DNA of 64,000 bases. It comes from Nocardia mexicana NBRC 108244. Lineage in GTDB: Bacteria > Actinomycetota > Actinomycetes > Mycobacteriales > Mycobacteriaceae. Below are positions 44,167 to 53,287 of the stretch, in pieces. The notes beneath the pieces were generated by a model. The model made no database searches, had not been told where the DNA came from, and was given only the letters and a program-made list of their open reading frames with translations. Within the stretch, counting starts at the first letter, position 1. Each line of letters begins with the position of its first letter. The position numbers and the translations under genes are program-made. The stretch lies in NCBI RefSeq assembly GCF_001613165.1, contig NZ_BDBV01000022.1, forward strand, positions 186,001-250,000, in the 5' to 3' direction.

Positions 44167-45111
44167 TTATCGGCGCGGTATCGGCGAGATGGTGCGTGGG
44201 TTGTCGCCGGTGGTGAGCAGGTCGCGGATGGCCGATCGGGTGTGTGGCAGCCAGACGCCCTGGACCGGGGCCAGGGGCGGGTCGGTGAGATTGATGATCT
44301 GCACGGTGCCGCCGAGTGCCGGACCGGGTGGCTCGGTGACGAAGGCGACCGCGTCCGGGTAGTCGAGAACCGCGGTGGCGGGCGTCGTGCCCTGAATCCG
44401 GTTCACCACCAGTGTCGGTTCGAAACCCGCACGGCGACAGGTACTCAGGATGAAATCGGTGTAGAACGACGTGCCCGGCGGCGCCCAGACGATGAACCGT
44501 TCGTCGCGCAGGTCGCGAATAGCGATGGTGCGGTGTCCGGCGAGGTGGTGGTCGCGGGCGACGGCGACGTGCAGCGGGTGGTAGGCGATCACGGCGGCCG
44601 CCAGTGTGGCGGGGACGGTGGTACCGCGCCGCAGCGCGAGGTCGACCGAGCCGTTCAGGACCGCCGTTTCGAGGTCGCTGGGGAACATTTGCAGCGCGGT
44701 GACCGACACGTCCGGCATCCCGTGGCGAACCGGTTCGAGCAGGCGGTGTACCTCCTCGGCAGTGATCGCCGGCGTGTGCGCGACGACGAACGGCCGACGC
44801 TGCGCGGCGGCGGCGTCGCGGACCTGCCGCGCAAGCACCTGACCCGCCGACAGCAGCACCGACGCGCCGTCGCGCAGCGCCTTCCCGGCCGGGGTCAGGC
44901 GCACCTGCCTCCCGGTGCGGTCGAACAGCGTCACCCCCAGTTGAGATTCCAGCTTGGCGACCGACGCGCTGAGCGCCTGCTGGCTCAGGTGCAGCTGCTC
45001 GGCGGCCTTGCTGAATCCGGAATGCTCCGCGACACACAGGAATTGCTGCAACCGCCGCGAGTCCAGCGGCTCCTCGGTCGGCGACACCGCGGGATTGAGC
45101 ATGCGCCGCAT
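44167..45111 (-). CDS. LysR family transcriptional regulator
   Basis: 314 aa from ATG 45111 (ATG 45102 also possible). The HTH is LQQFLCVAEHSGFSKAAEQLHLSQQALSASVAKLE, followed by the standard LysR effector domain. Divergent from the LtrA gene with a 123-base gap that contains an interrupted palindrome at 45181-45197. It probably controls LtrA and its own expression; ligand unknown. Confidence 0.92.
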   Translation of the reverse strand: MRRMLNPAVSPTEEPLDSRRLQQFLCVAEHSGFSKAAEQLHLSQQALSASVAKLESQLGVTLFDRTGRQVRLTPAGKALRDGASVLLSAGQVLARQVRDAAAAQRRPFVVAHTPAITAEEVHRLLEPVRHGMPDVSVTALQMFPSDLETAVLNGSVDLALRRGTTVPATLAAAVIAYHPLHVAVARDHHLAGHRTIAIRDLRDERFIVWAPPGTSFYTDFILSTCRRAGFEPTLVVNRIQGTTPATAVLDYPDAVAFVTEPPGPALGGTVQIINLTDPPLAPVQGVWLPHTRSAIRDLLTTGDNPRTISPIPRR

Positions 45112-45180
45112 GCTACCGGCTCGCGCGACCCCTACCGGAATTCGGCGCTGTCTTAGCACGGCGCCCGCTCGACCTGCACT

Positions 45181-45197
45181 TACAATTCCTCATTGTA
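45181..45197. promoter_or_regulatory. LysR-type operator candidate
   Basis: TACAAT, five bases, ATTGTA: a perfect interrupted palindrome in the gap between lysR and the LtrA gene. The T-N11-A spacing is the classical LysR box. Confidence 0.55.
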
Positions 45198-45234
45198 GGT
45201 AGCCAGCTATTTACTGTTTCCGAATCGACGGGGC

Positions 45235-46530
45235 ATGGACATACCGTCGATATCCGGCGTGGACGGCGACGTTGCCGCGACATCACCGTCCACGCCACCC
45301 CAATCGCCCCGAGGGCGTGTGGCGATCGAGGAGGAGGACATGCGGCTGCAATCGCTGTGGCGGTCCGGTGACGAGCCGCCGGTCACCACGATGGAGTTGT
45401 TCTTCGATCTGGTGTACGTCTTCGCCGTCACCCAGTTGTCGGCGACGCTGCTGCATCACCTGACCGTTCGCGGCGGTGTCGAAACGCTCGTGCTGTTCGG
45501 CGCCGTGTGGTGGGTCTGGAACTACACGGCATGGGCCACGAACTGGGTCGACCCCGACCGGGTTCCGGTGCGGGTGCTGCTGGCGGTGCTGATGCTGTTG
45601 AGCCTGATCATGTCCGCGGCCATCCCCGAGGCGTTCGGAGACCACGGCCTGCAGTTCGCGGTCGCGGTGGCCGCGATGCAGGTGTTGCGACCGTTGTTCA
45701 TGGTGATCGTGCTGCGCGGCCACCAACTGTCGCGCAACTACCTGCACCTGGGCATCTGGTCGACCGCCGCGAGCGTGCTGTGGATCGTCGGCGCCACCGC
45801 CGACGGAAACGCCCGACTGCTGTGGTGGGTCGCGGCGCTCGCGGTCGACGTGCTCGGCCCGGCAGCGAACTACGCCGTACCCGGACTCGGGCGCACGCCC
45901 ATGTCGACATGGACGTTGTCGCCCGCTCATCTGGCGGAGCGGTGCCGTCTGATCGTGATCATCGCCCTCGGTGAATCGGTCCTGTCGATCGGGAAGACCT
46001 ATGCCGAACTGTCTTCGGGGGCACGGGCTTCGGCGTCGCTGATCGTTGCCTTCGTGGAGACGTTCGCGCTGTGGTGGCTGTACTTCACCCGCCGATCCGA
46101 CGGGGCCGTGCACCGCGTGATCCGTTCGGGTGATCCGGCGAAGCTGGGCCGCGGCGCCTACGCCTACGCGCACGCCCTGTTGGTGGCCGGGATCATCGTG
46201 ACCGCGGTCGCGGCCGAACAAACCATGTCGCACCCCGACCACCACGCCGAGTGGCCCGACGTGCTCGTCATCGTCGGCGGACCCGCCGTGTTCGCCGTGG
46301 GCATGCTGGTGTTCCTGATCTCCACCGGCGGCTTCGACCGCACCGAACGCCTCGCCGGGGCAACGGGTTTCGCTGCCCTTCTCGCGCTAGCCGTGGCCGG
46401 CGGGATGGCGGGCTGGCCGCTGCTGCTGCTCGACGGCGCCGTCGCCGCCGTCCTGCTGGCATTGGCCGTTGTGACCTCACTACCTACCGCACAGGCGCCC
46501 AACACGGCGCCGGAACTGGAGACCAGATGA
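45235..46530 (+). CDS. Low temperature requirement protein A (LtrA) family membrane protein
   Basis: 431 aa. The family signature TTMELFFDLVYVFAVTQLSATLLHHL is near residue 52, HLAERCRLIVIIALGESVLSIG is in the middle, and about ten to twelve hydrophobic helices follow. LtrA proteins are bacterial inner-membrane proteins of unclear function. The start at 45235 is uncertain; ATG 45340 near the conserved region is possible. It overlaps the next small gene by 4 bases. Confidence 0.9.
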   Translation: MDIPSISGVDGDVAATSPSTPPQSPRGRVAIEEEDMRLQSLWRSGDEPPVTTMELFFDLVYVFAVTQLSATLLHHLTVRGGVETLVLFGAVWWVWNYTAWATNWVDPDRVPVRVLLAVLMLLSLIMSAAIPEAFGDHGLQFAVAVAAMQVLRPLFMVIVLRGHQLSRNYLHLGIWSTAASVLWIVGATADGNARLLWWVAALAVDVLGPAANYAVPGLGRTPMSTWTLSPAHLAERCRLIVIIALGESVLSIGKTYAELSSGARASASLIVAFVETFALWWLYFTRRSDGAVHRVIRSGDPAKLGRGAYAYAHALLVAGIIVTAVAAEQTMSHPDHHAEWPDVLVIVGGPAVFAVGMLVFLISTGGFDRTERLAGATGFAALLALAVAGGMAGWPLLLLDGAVAAVLLALAVVTSLPTAQAPNTAPELETR

Positions 46531-46799
46531 GCCGCACCACCGTCGTCATCCTCGTCGGATTCGTCCTGCTCGCCGTGTTCGTGCTCGTCGGCTCGGCCTT
46601 CGGCAAGCGCGGAATCCGCCGCGCCACAGAGGATTTCCTGCTCGTCTGGCTGGCACTGGTCAGCGGCAACATGGCCGTCGGCGTGATCGACGAAGGCTAC
46701 GGCTTCGCCGAGGAAATCCCCTTCTGGCTGCTGAACTTCCTGCCCGCCGCGGCCGTCGCGGCCGTCGCCCGCTACGCGGCGCGCCCCCGGAGTGCGTAG
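46527..46799 (+). CDS. Small membrane protein downstream of LtrA
   Basis: 90 aa with two or three hydrophobic segments: VVILVGFVLLAVFVLVGSAF at the N-terminus, FLLVWLALVSGNMAVGV, and LLNFLPAAAVAAVARYA at the end. It starts at ATGA overlapping the LtrA stop, so translation is coupled and the two may form a membrane complex. No family recognised. Confidence 0.75.
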   Translation: MSRTTVVILVGFVLLAVFVLVGSAFGKRGIRRATEDFLLVWLALVSGNMAVGVIDEGYGFAEEIPFWLLNFLPAAAVAAVARYAARPRSA

Positions 46800-46858
46800 T
46801 GGCCGCATCGAAGCCGTTGCGCACCAAGCGATTGTGAGATCCGGGACCCGCGCCCGGT

Positions 46859-47035
46859 GTGCCGTTCGAGAGGTGGGAAGCAGCGCTGTCGGGGATGTTC
46901 GTGCCGTTGCGGGTCAGTCCCCCTTTCGGGACGGGCGTTTCACGGTCGGTTTGCGCACAGTCGTCTGTCGGACGTCGATCTGTCCACGATCGGCGGTAGC
47001 TCCCAGCGGATGTGGCGCAGCGAGGAATCGGCTGG
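46859..47035 (+). pseudogene. AraC-type regulator remnant (ligand-binding N-terminus)
   Basis: Two reading frames must be joined. The first (46859 on) gives PFERWEAALSGMFVPLRV; after a shift near 46930 the next gives FHGRFAHSRLSDVDLSTIGGS then QRMWRSEE. Together they look like the start of an AraC_binding_2-type domain (FxxW...LVPL...G.......VxLS...). The rest of the domain and the HTH are absent, and at about 47035 the sequence turns into an aldo/keto reductase relic of opposite strand. Confidence 0.55.
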
Positions 47036-47039
47036 CGCG

Positions 47040-47227
47040 GCGGTGTCGATGAAGTTCACGCCGAGTTCGACGGCCCGCCGCAGGACGCGGAAGGCTAGTC
47101 GGGATCGGCCGGGTCGCCCCGGACGCCGGAGCCGGTGATCTGCATGGCGCCGTAGCCGAGCCGGTGGACGGGCAGGTCGCCGCCGAGGTTGTAGCTGCCG
47201 GACGCTTTGTTCGGGTGTTGTGCTCAT
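47040..47227 (-). pseudogene. Aldo/keto reductase remnant (N-terminus, frameshifted)
   Basis: It starts with ATG 47227, overlapping the MDR reductase stop by 4 bases. The first codons are MSTTPEQ. The family continues in another frame as [19 protein letters not shown] then ITGSGVRG up to a stop, and then in the first frame as RRAVELGVNFIDTA, which normally precedes the catalytic Asp. The catalytic Tyr/Lys part is missing. It is clearly a decayed gene that used to be the last member of the MDR-TetR operon. Confidence 0.72.
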
Positions 47228-48252
47228 CGTGAAGTCCCTGGGGTTGCGGTGAGGCGCACCAGCATCTTGCCGGTATTGGCGCCGTTCATCATGGCGGTGA
47301 ATGCGTCGAAGGCATTGTCGATGCCGTCGACGACGGTTTCGTCGGCGCGCAAGGTGCCGTCCGCGAGCCAGCCCGCGGCCTTGGCGGCCCACTCGGGAGC
47401 CTGGTGCAGGTGGTCGCTGACGTTCATGCCGCGCAGGGTGATTCGCTTGCCGATGGCCAGGGGGAGGTGGCTGGGGCCGGGCGGGAGTTGGGTGTCGTTG
47501 TAGATGGAGATGGCGCCGCACAGCGCGATGCGGCCGCGTAGGTTCATGGTGGTCAGTGCGGAGTCGAGGTGGTCGCCGCCGACGTTGTCGAAGTAGACGT
47601 CGACGCCGTCGGGTGCGGCGGCGGCCAGGTCGGGGTGGATGGTGCCGTTGCGGTAGTCGATGGCGGCGTCGAAGCCGTACTCGTCGAGGAGCCGGGCGGT
47701 CTTGGCGGGCCCGCCGGCGGAGCCGATCACCTTGGCGGCGCCGAGTTGCTTGGCGATTTGTCCGGCGACGGAGCCGACGGCTCCTGCCGCGCCGGAGATG
47801 AACACCACGTCGCCCTCGCGTACGGGGGCGACCTCGGTCAGGCCCGCCCACGCCGTGAGGCCGGTCGTGCCCAGCACGCCCAGATATGCCTGGGCCGGAG
47901 CGAGATTCGGGTCGACGACCTGTGCCTTCCCCGCGTCGAGCAGCGCGTACTCACGCCAGCCGTCGAAGTGGGTCACGGTCGACCCGACCGGGATCGTCTC
48001 CGAGCCGGAGGCGATCACGGTGCCGACCGCGCTGCCGGTCATGGGCTCACCGAGAACGAAAGGGGGAATATAGGATTCGACGTCGTTCATGCGGCCGCGC
48101 ATGTACGGGTCGACCGAGAGCCAGTCGTTGCGGACCAGTACCTGGCCGGGGCCCGGATCGGGAACAGTGGCGGTCGTGAATTCGAAATCGGCCGGTTCGG
48201 GTGCGCCGACGGGCCGGGTGATCAGACGCCATTCGCGGCTTGTTGTGGGCAT
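47224..48252 (-). CDS. NADP-dependent MDR oxidoreductase (curcumin/alkenal reductase-like)
   Basis: 342 aa zinc-free medium-chain reductase of the leukotriene B4 dehydrogenase/curcumin reductase type. LSVDPYMRGRM, VFISGAAGAVGSVAGQIAK, GFDAAIDYRNG and DVYFDNVGGDHLDSAL are family motifs. It reduces the double bond of alpha,beta-unsaturated carbonyls with NADPH. Its ATG overlaps the TetR stop (TAATG). DJ-1/PfpI, TetR, this gene and the reductase remnant form one operon, which suggests defence against reactive aldehydes. Confidence 0.92.
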   Translation of the reverse strand: MPTTSREWRLITRPVGAPEPADFEFTTATVPDPGPGQVLVRNDWLSVDPYMRGRMNDVESYIPPFVLGEPMTGSAVGTVIASGSETIPVGSTVTHFDGWREYALLDAGKAQVVDPNLAPAQAYLGVLGTTGLTAWAGLTEVAPVREGDVVFISGAAGAVGSVAGQIAKQLGAAKVIGSAGGPAKTARLLDEYGFDAAIDYRNGTIHPDLAAAAPDGVDVYFDNVGGDHLDSALTTMNLRGRIALCGAISIYNDTQLPPGPSHLPLAIGKRITLRGMNVSDHLHQAPEWAAKAAGWLADGTLRADETVVDGIDNAFDAFTAMMNGANTGKMLVRLTATPGTSR

Positions 48253-48806
48253 TATCGTTGTGCTCCTGAAGGTTTCGAGGGGGTGAGTCCGTCGAGCAGT
48301 GCGGTGGTGGTGCGGTGCAGCAGGTCCGTCCGGTCGGTGGACAGCAGACCGATGGTGGCGGCCAGCAGGATCCGTGCCGCGTCCGCCGGGTGGTCGATGT
48401 GCTCGGTGGTGAGGGTGGTGGTGATCAGGGAGTGGAGTTCGTCGGTGAACTCGCGGCAGATGTCGCCGCAGAGCCGGGCCTGCTCGTCGAAAATCTCGGT
48501 GGCGTGCGGGGATTCGGCGAAGTGGCCGGTGGCGAGCTGGACTTTGGCCGACAGGATGCCGTGTATCCGGTCGACGAGAGGGCCGTCGGCTACGGCGGCC
48601 TCGCGGGCATGGGAGAGGGCCTCGGTGTGCAGCCGGTCGGCCACCCGGCGTACAGCGTCGTCCTTGCTACGGACGTACTGGTAGACCGCCGACCGGGAGA
48701 CACCGACCTCTGTGGCGATGTCGTCCACGGTAGTCCGGCGCACGCCATAGCGCAGCAGGCAGCGCAGGGTCGCGTCCAGGATGTCCGCGGTGCGGTCGGC
48801 GGCCAC
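48252..48806 (-). CDS. TetR family transcriptional regulator
   Basis: 184 aa from GTG 48806, 5 bases after the DJ-1/PfpI stop. The HTH is YGVRRTTVDDIATEVGVSRSAVYQYVRSKDDAV. The start is inferred because the frame extends upstream without a convincing ATG. Lying between DJ-1/PfpI and the MDR reductase, it probably represses the operon in the absence of electrophiles. Confidence 0.9.
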   Translation of the reverse strand: MAADRTADILDATLRCLLRYGVRRTTVDDIATEVGVSRSAVYQYVRSKDDAVRRVADRLHTEALSHAREAAVADGPLVDRIHGILSAKVQLATGHFAESPHATEIFDEQARLCGDICREFTDELHSLITTTLTTEHIDHPADAARILLAATIGLLSTDRTDLLHRTTTALLDGLTPSKPSGAQR

Positions 48807-48811
48807 GGAGA

Positions 48812-49504
48812 TCAGAGCGCCTTCAGCATCTCCGCGGCCAGCGGTGCGGAGGAGGCCGGGTTCTGGCCGGTGTAGAGGTTGCGGTCGACCTCGACCCGCG
48901 GAGCCCAGGGCTCGCCTTCGCGGTAGTCGACGCCGAGTTCGACCAGGCGGTCCTGCAGCAGCCACTTGGCCTTGTCGGCGAATCCGGCCTGCGTTTCCTC
49001 GGCGTTGCTGAAGGCCGCGACGCGGTAGCCGGCGAAGGGGGACTTTCCGTTCGCGTCGGCGGTGGCCAGCAGGGCGGCGGGGGCGTGGCACACCACGCCG
49101 AGCGGCTTACCGGAGGCGAGGGTGTCGGTCAGCAGCTTGCCGGAGACGGTGTTGACGGCCAGATCCTCCATCGGCCCGTGGCCGCCCGGGTAGTAGACCG
49201 CGTCGTAGTCGGCCAGCTGGGCGTCCTCGAGTTTGATCGGGTGGGCCAATTCGGTGGCGGCAGAGAGGGTTTCGGCGATCTTCGCCGCGCCGTCGGGCCC
49301 GCCGTTGACCTCGGGCGCCAGGCTGCCGCGGTCGACCGACGGGACGACGCCACCCGGGGTGGCCACCACGATGGTGTGCCCGGCGGCCTTGAACGCCTCG
49401 TAGGGTGCGGCGAACTCCTCGCCCCAGTATCCGGTGGGGTGCTTGGTGCCGTCGGCCAATGTCCAGTAGTCGACGCCGGTCATGACGAACAGGATGCGTG
49501 CCAT
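48812..49504 (-). CDS. DJ-1/PfpI family protein (glyoxalase III/Hsp31-like)
   Basis: 230 aa. The nucleophile elbow GVVCHAPAALL carries the reactive Cys near residue 137, and AVYYPGGHGPMEDL supplies the conserved Gly/His segment. Hsp31-like members remove methylglyoxal or act as protein deglycases. It is divergent from a LysR gene and first in an operon with TetR and an NADPH reductase, in line with carbonyl stress. Confidence 0.9.
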   Translation of the reverse strand: MARILFVMTGVDYWTLADGTKHPTGYWGEEFAAPYEAFKAAGHTIVVATPGGVVPSVDRGSLAPEVNGGPDGAAKIAETLSAATELAHPIKLEDAQLADYDAVYYPGGHGPMEDLAVNTVSGKLLTDTLASGKPLGVVCHAPAALLATADANGKSPFAGYRVAAFSNAEETQAGFADKAKWLLQDRLVELGVDYREGEPWAPRVEVDRNLYTGQNPASSAPLAAEMLKAL

Positions 49505-49604
49505 CTAGAACTCCTTCGGGGAATGATGCGGGCTCCGACGGGCTGACACTTCGTATGTGTTTCGTCAGACCGTCGAGACCCACGCTAGGACGGCATCCAT
49601 CACC

Positions 49605-49647
49605 TGACCAATAGAATCTCTGATATGGGACATAGGGTGACCAATAG
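49605..49647. promoter_or_regulatory. Direct repeat at the lysR/DJ-1 divergent promoter
   Basis: TGACCAATAG occurs at 49605-49614 and again at 49638-49647, 33 bases apart (about three helical turns), around the lysR start. Candidate sites for the LysR protein. If the lysR start is the GTG at 49637, both copies flank or touch the start region. Confidence 0.45.
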
Positions 49648-50551
49648 CTCCGTTGATTTGGCGCAGCTGCGGACGTTTCTGGCCGTCTACCGAGCCGGAT
49701 CGCTTACCGCCGCCGCGACCCAGGTGGGCCTGTCCCAGCCCACAGTGACGACCCAGGTGCAGGCGCTGGAACGGCACCTCGGCCGGCCGCTGTTCGAACG
49801 GTTGCCCCGGGGCGTGGCCCCGACAGCGGCGGCCCACGACCTGGCCGCGCGGGTAGCCGATCCGATGGACGCCCTGGAGGGCGTCATCGGTAGCCGGTCA
49901 ACGGAGAGTGCGCCGCTGCCGGAGCCGCCCGTTCTCCTCGGCGGCCCGGCCGAGATGCTCGCGATCGTGGCCCTGCCTGCCCTGGCGCCCCTGGTCGGCG
50001 ACGGAGTCCGGCTGACCGTCACCACCGGACTCACCGACGATCTGCTGACCGACCTGCGGGCGGGCAAACTCGACCTGGTCATCGCCACCACGCGGCCGCG
50101 CGGCCGGTCGGTACTCGCCGAGCCCCTCGCGGACGAGGAGTTCGTCCTCGTCGCCGCGCCCGAGGTCGCCGATAGCATCGACGTCGACCGGCTACGCGCC
50201 AATGATCCCGGCGGCCTGGTCGGGGTTCCGCTGATCAGCTACGCCGCGGATCTGCCGATCCTGCGCCGCTACTGGCGCCATGTCTTCGGCATGCGCTTGG
50301 AAGCCGAACCCGCGTTGACCGTCCCGGACCTGCGCGCGGTCCTCGCCGCGGTCGCCGCGGGCGCCGGTATCAGTGTGCTGCCGCGCTACCTGTGCGCACG
50401 CGAACTCACCATGGGAACCGTTGTGACGCTTATGGATCCCGACGATCTACCGATCAATACCGGATTCCTCGCACGTCGCGTCGGCGGGCCCCTCCGGCCG
50501 CACGTCGACCGCGTCCGCGCCCAGTTGCTGAACGCGGCGAAAACCTGGTGA
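49625..50551 (+). CDS. LysR family transcriptional regulator
   Basis: 308 aa from ATG 49625; GTG 49637 is an alternative. The HTH is LRTFLAVYRAGSLTAAATQVGLSQPTVTTQVQALE, followed by a full effector domain with a LGRPLFERLPRGV hinge. Divergent from DJ-1/PfpI, whose operon it probably controls together with the TetR protein. Confidence 0.93.
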   Translation: MGHRVTNSSVDLAQLRTFLAVYRAGSLTAAATQVGLSQPTVTTQVQALERHLGRPLFERLPRGVAPTAAAHDLAARVADPMDALEGVIGSRSTESAPLPEPPVLLGGPAEMLAIVALPALAPLVGDGVRLTVTTGLTDDLLTDLRAGKLDLVIATTRPRGRSVLAEPLADEEFVLVAAPEVADSIDVDRLRANDPGGLVGVPLISYAADLPILRRYWRHVFGMRLEAEPALTVPDLRAVLAAVAAGAGISVLPRYLCARELTMGTVVTLMDPDDLPINTGFLARRVGGPLRPHVDRVRAQLLNAAKTW

Positions 50552-50647
50552 GCGATCCTGGTCGAGTACCGCACTGCCGGATGATTGTTCGTCAGCCGCG
50601 ATTGCGAATGTCGCAATAGATTCGTCAGAGTTCGCTGGATAGTCGGA

Positions 50648-50680
50648 ACGCCAGGTGACTTACCGCTTGTCACCTGGCGT
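50648..50680. terminator. 12-bp perfect hairpin before the first HTH gene
   Basis: Arms 50648-50659 and 50669-50680, 9-base loop. It may end the lysR transcript. Its end is 26 bases before the HTH start, the same place as the hairpin before the second copy, so it could be an attenuator. Confidence 0.65.
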
Positions 50681-50706
50681 CTTCTGTCGGGGTTAGCGGA
50701 CGGTAT

Positions 50707-51144
50707 TTGAAACAGTGGGAACCGGATTGGCTGAAGTCGGTGATCGCCAAGATCGAGGCTGCTCCAACGCGCCGACCTTCGAAGACGGATGGCAGCACAG
50801 TTCGACCGCGACGGCTGGATCGTCGGCTGTCCGCAGAGACGATGGCCGATCTGGTAGCTGCTTACGAGACCGGCACCTCTACCAACCAACTATGCGAGCT
50901 GTACGGGCTGTCCAAGGGCGCACTGCTGAAGATCCTTCAGGAGCACGGCATGCAGATGCGAAACCAGCCGATGACGGAGGGGGAGATCGACTGGGCGGTG
51001 CGGCTTTACGGCGAGGGGCAGTCGTTGAATGCCGTCGCTCGGCAGCTTGGCAAGGCCAAGGGGAGCGTGTGGAAGGCGTTGCGGGGCGAGGGTGCGATAC
51101 GTCCGCCCGAACCAGTTGACGGCTTGTTGCTGTCTTCTTGGTGA
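50707..51144 (+). CDS. Two-HTH DNA-binding protein, copy 1
   Basis: 145 aa from TTG 50707. Two resolvase-like helix-turn-helices are visible: GTSTNQLCELYGLSKGALLKIL near residue 56 and GQSLNAVARQLGKAKGSVWKAL near 103. There is no catalytic domain, so it may be a regulator or the loose DNA-binding part of a recombinase. It is a paralogue of the gene at 55424, with about 100 of 128 aligned residues identical by my count. The start is weakly supported: no good ribosome site, and the homology extends a few codons upstream. Confidence 0.75.
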   Translation: MKQWEPDWLKSVIAKIEAAPTRRPSKTDGSTVRPRRLDRRLSAETMADLVAAYETGTSTNQLCELYGLSKGALLKILQEHGMQMRNQPMTEGEIDWAVRLYGEGQSLNAVARQLGKAKGSVWKALRGEGAIRPPEPVDGLLLSSW

Positions 51145-51190
51145 ACTGGGCCTCTCGACGTGTCGGTGGACCTGAGTATTGTCCCTCTGT

Positions 51191-52102
51191 ATGGACGAAC
51201 CAGACGCTGAATCGGCGGCGACGGCCGGTGAGGAACCGCAAACGCGCGTCACCTACCGGAATCCACTCGCCGAAGAGATGACGCAGCGTGAAGCCACGAT
51301 CCGAGACATGCTCGGCAGCCGTTTGAAAACCGACATGAATGAGCTAGAGATCACTATCTCCGACTACAGCTCCGACTTCAAGATCGTGTTTGACCATTTC
51401 TGCCGTTACCTCCTCGGCAGAGACAACTTGAGTGTGATCAACAGTGACGGCACCCGGCAGTGGAAGCGCAAGTCATCTGGTCTACTTCGAAACTTCTTGG
51501 TGTCCCGCATGGCGGTTCGTGACCACACATACGTGTTGGTCAAAAGATACTGGGAGGCCGATCCCGAACTCGCACGGGATGAGGACGCCGAGTTCATGGA
51601 CCAATACCGAACCAAGGTAAAAGCCATTCTTGTGAAACCGCAGTTCGCATTCCTGCAAGACCTTCGCAACTATGGTGTCCATAAGTCTCTGTATCCGTTC
51701 ACCTTGCACACGCAGTTCGCTGGCGGGTACATGAAGAACGACATCAAGTTGGACCGCGATAAGCTCATGTCCACCTACAGCAGCTGGAGCGCACCTGCAA
51801 AGCAAGACATTGAGTCGCAGGATGGCGAAGTGGATCTGCTTACTCCGATGGAAGAGTGGTCGAAGGCGTGTAGAGAATTCTACGAATGGTTTCACGGTGC
51901 GATTACAATCCACCATATGGAGGACTTCCAAGCGGTGGAACGCGCCTTGGAGGAGTACCAAGAATGGCGGCGGGAGACTGGAACAATGCCGCCTGACTGG
52001 ATAATCAATGGCGGAGAGTCTTCAAGTGCTCCAAAACGACGTTCACATAAGAGTCGCGATGCGCGGAAGAAGCGCAAGCGCAAGCAGAGGAAGCGGCGGT
52101 AG
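51191..52102 (+). CDS. Hypothetical protein with HEPN-like RX4H motif
   Basis: 303 aa from ATG 51191. No family recognised. Near residue 160, FLQDLRNYGVHKSLYPF contains an R-x4-H motif in a likely helix, as in HEPN RNases and the LRNxxxH motif of defence-linked proteins. The C-terminus is a lysine/arginine tail of about 30 residues (KRKRKQRKRR), suited to nucleic-acid binding. Codon use is less GC-biased than the flanking chromosome. It follows HTH copy 1 after 46 bases. HEPN is a suggestion from a short motif only. Confidence 0.65.
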   Translation: MDEPDAESAATAGEEPQTRVTYRNPLAEEMTQREATIRDMLGSRLKTDMNELEITISDYSSDFKIVFDHFCRYLLGRDNLSVINSDGTRQWKRKSSGLLRNFLVSRMAVRDHTYVLVKRYWEADPELARDEDAEFMDQYRTKVKAILVKPQFAFLQDLRNYGVHKSLYPFTLHTQFAGGYMKNDIKLDRDKLMSTYSSWSAPAKQDIESQDGEVDLLTPMEEWSKACREFYEWFHGAITIHHMEDFQAVERALEEYQEWRRETGTMPPDWIINGGESSSAPKRRSHKSRDARKKRKRKQRKRR

Positions 52103-52277
52103 CGGCTCCCCAATATGTGAGAACCCCGCCTTGTCCGGACCAAGACGTGGTCTCCGCGAGACAGGTCATGCGAGGAGGCAGAGCGAAAATGACCTGTTAC
52201 GATGCGCGAAAGCATTCAGGACCCGGAATACTCGACCATCGTGCGGTCCAAGCACTTTCTCATTGATACCGCACGAT

Positions 52278-53115
52278 TTAAGACAAGCGTTCTAGAGAAA
52301 TTCTTCTCCACTGTCTTGGCGGTGTAAATTCAAGAGCTTGATCAGCCGAAACTGTGATCAAGATATCGATCCCATCAGGTAGTATCAGCGGCTCTTGTGG
52401 CACGATTCTGACATCACCGAAATCCTCTGACAATGAACGTGCAATTGAAAATCCAGCACCGCTTGGATGGATGATCAGTACGCCACAGTGTAGTCCACTT
52501 TCTCCAACGAAGGACTGAACCATGTTCACCGAGTCGGCGTCTATCCAGCTCTGTATTTTATCCCGGAACGCTCGATCGAGGCTAAAGGGACGACTGTGAC
52601 CATACTGGTAGCCCGTGAGGAGAATTCCGGGAGTGAAGTCGGAGGTCTCGAATGCTGCAAGATCCTCCGCGCAGGATTGATGAAATCTGAGACTGCAACT
52701 TCCAAGGTGCAGTAAATAGGTCATCGACACCTTGTTGTTCCAATTTGAACAGGAGCGGTCCAAGTTGTGTCTCAATCTGGCGGATTGACGGCGCTCCATT
52801 ATACTCTGAACGCCCCCCGGCGGCGGCAGTTGCATCTGGCATCACAAACCACGTTTTCTGCAAGCCGGGTACACTAATTGGTGAATTCGATACTTTCCTG
52901 TCAATTGTCGCGCGGAGATTTTCCAGCTCCCCACTCTTGAGCGCCTTAACTTCGACAGCAGTTCTTGTTGAACGGTAGTCGACGACCGGTCCCGGCCTCT
53001 CATTTTCACAAACGCGATCAAGCTCATTATCATCCAGCAACGCTGACACGGCCGCCTTGCCCAACTGCTCTTCCGGACTCTCTTTCAGGCATTTGGGGTG
53101 TGTACACGTAGCCAT
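52278..53115 (-). pseudogene. Frameshifted gene with a PD-(D/E)XK-like nuclease motif
   Basis: One gene split over two frames. The first part starts ATG 53115 with a cysteine/histidine start (CTHPKC) and has PGPVVDYRSTRTAVEVKAL near residue 45, where Asp and ExK are spaced as in PD-(D/E)XK nucleases. Near 52730, after LFKLEQQGV, the meaningful sequence moves to another frame (TYLLHLGSCSLRFHQSC, later SFVGESGLHCGVLIIHPSG) and runs to the stop at 52278. It would be about 275 aa if repaired. Function inferred from one motif. Confidence 0.55.
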
Positions 53116-53287
53116 GGTGGAAAGGATAACGCAATCAGATACGGCGTTGAAATCAGATTCCCGAACTACACATAGATAACATCCGACCAGTTGGCTTTAA
53201 CCGGTGTTACCGCCACCATAGCGCTTCAGCGAGCGATCGCCCCACAGGCGGTCATCCGGTTCAAGTAGCGTCCGTCATCCTCCGTTC

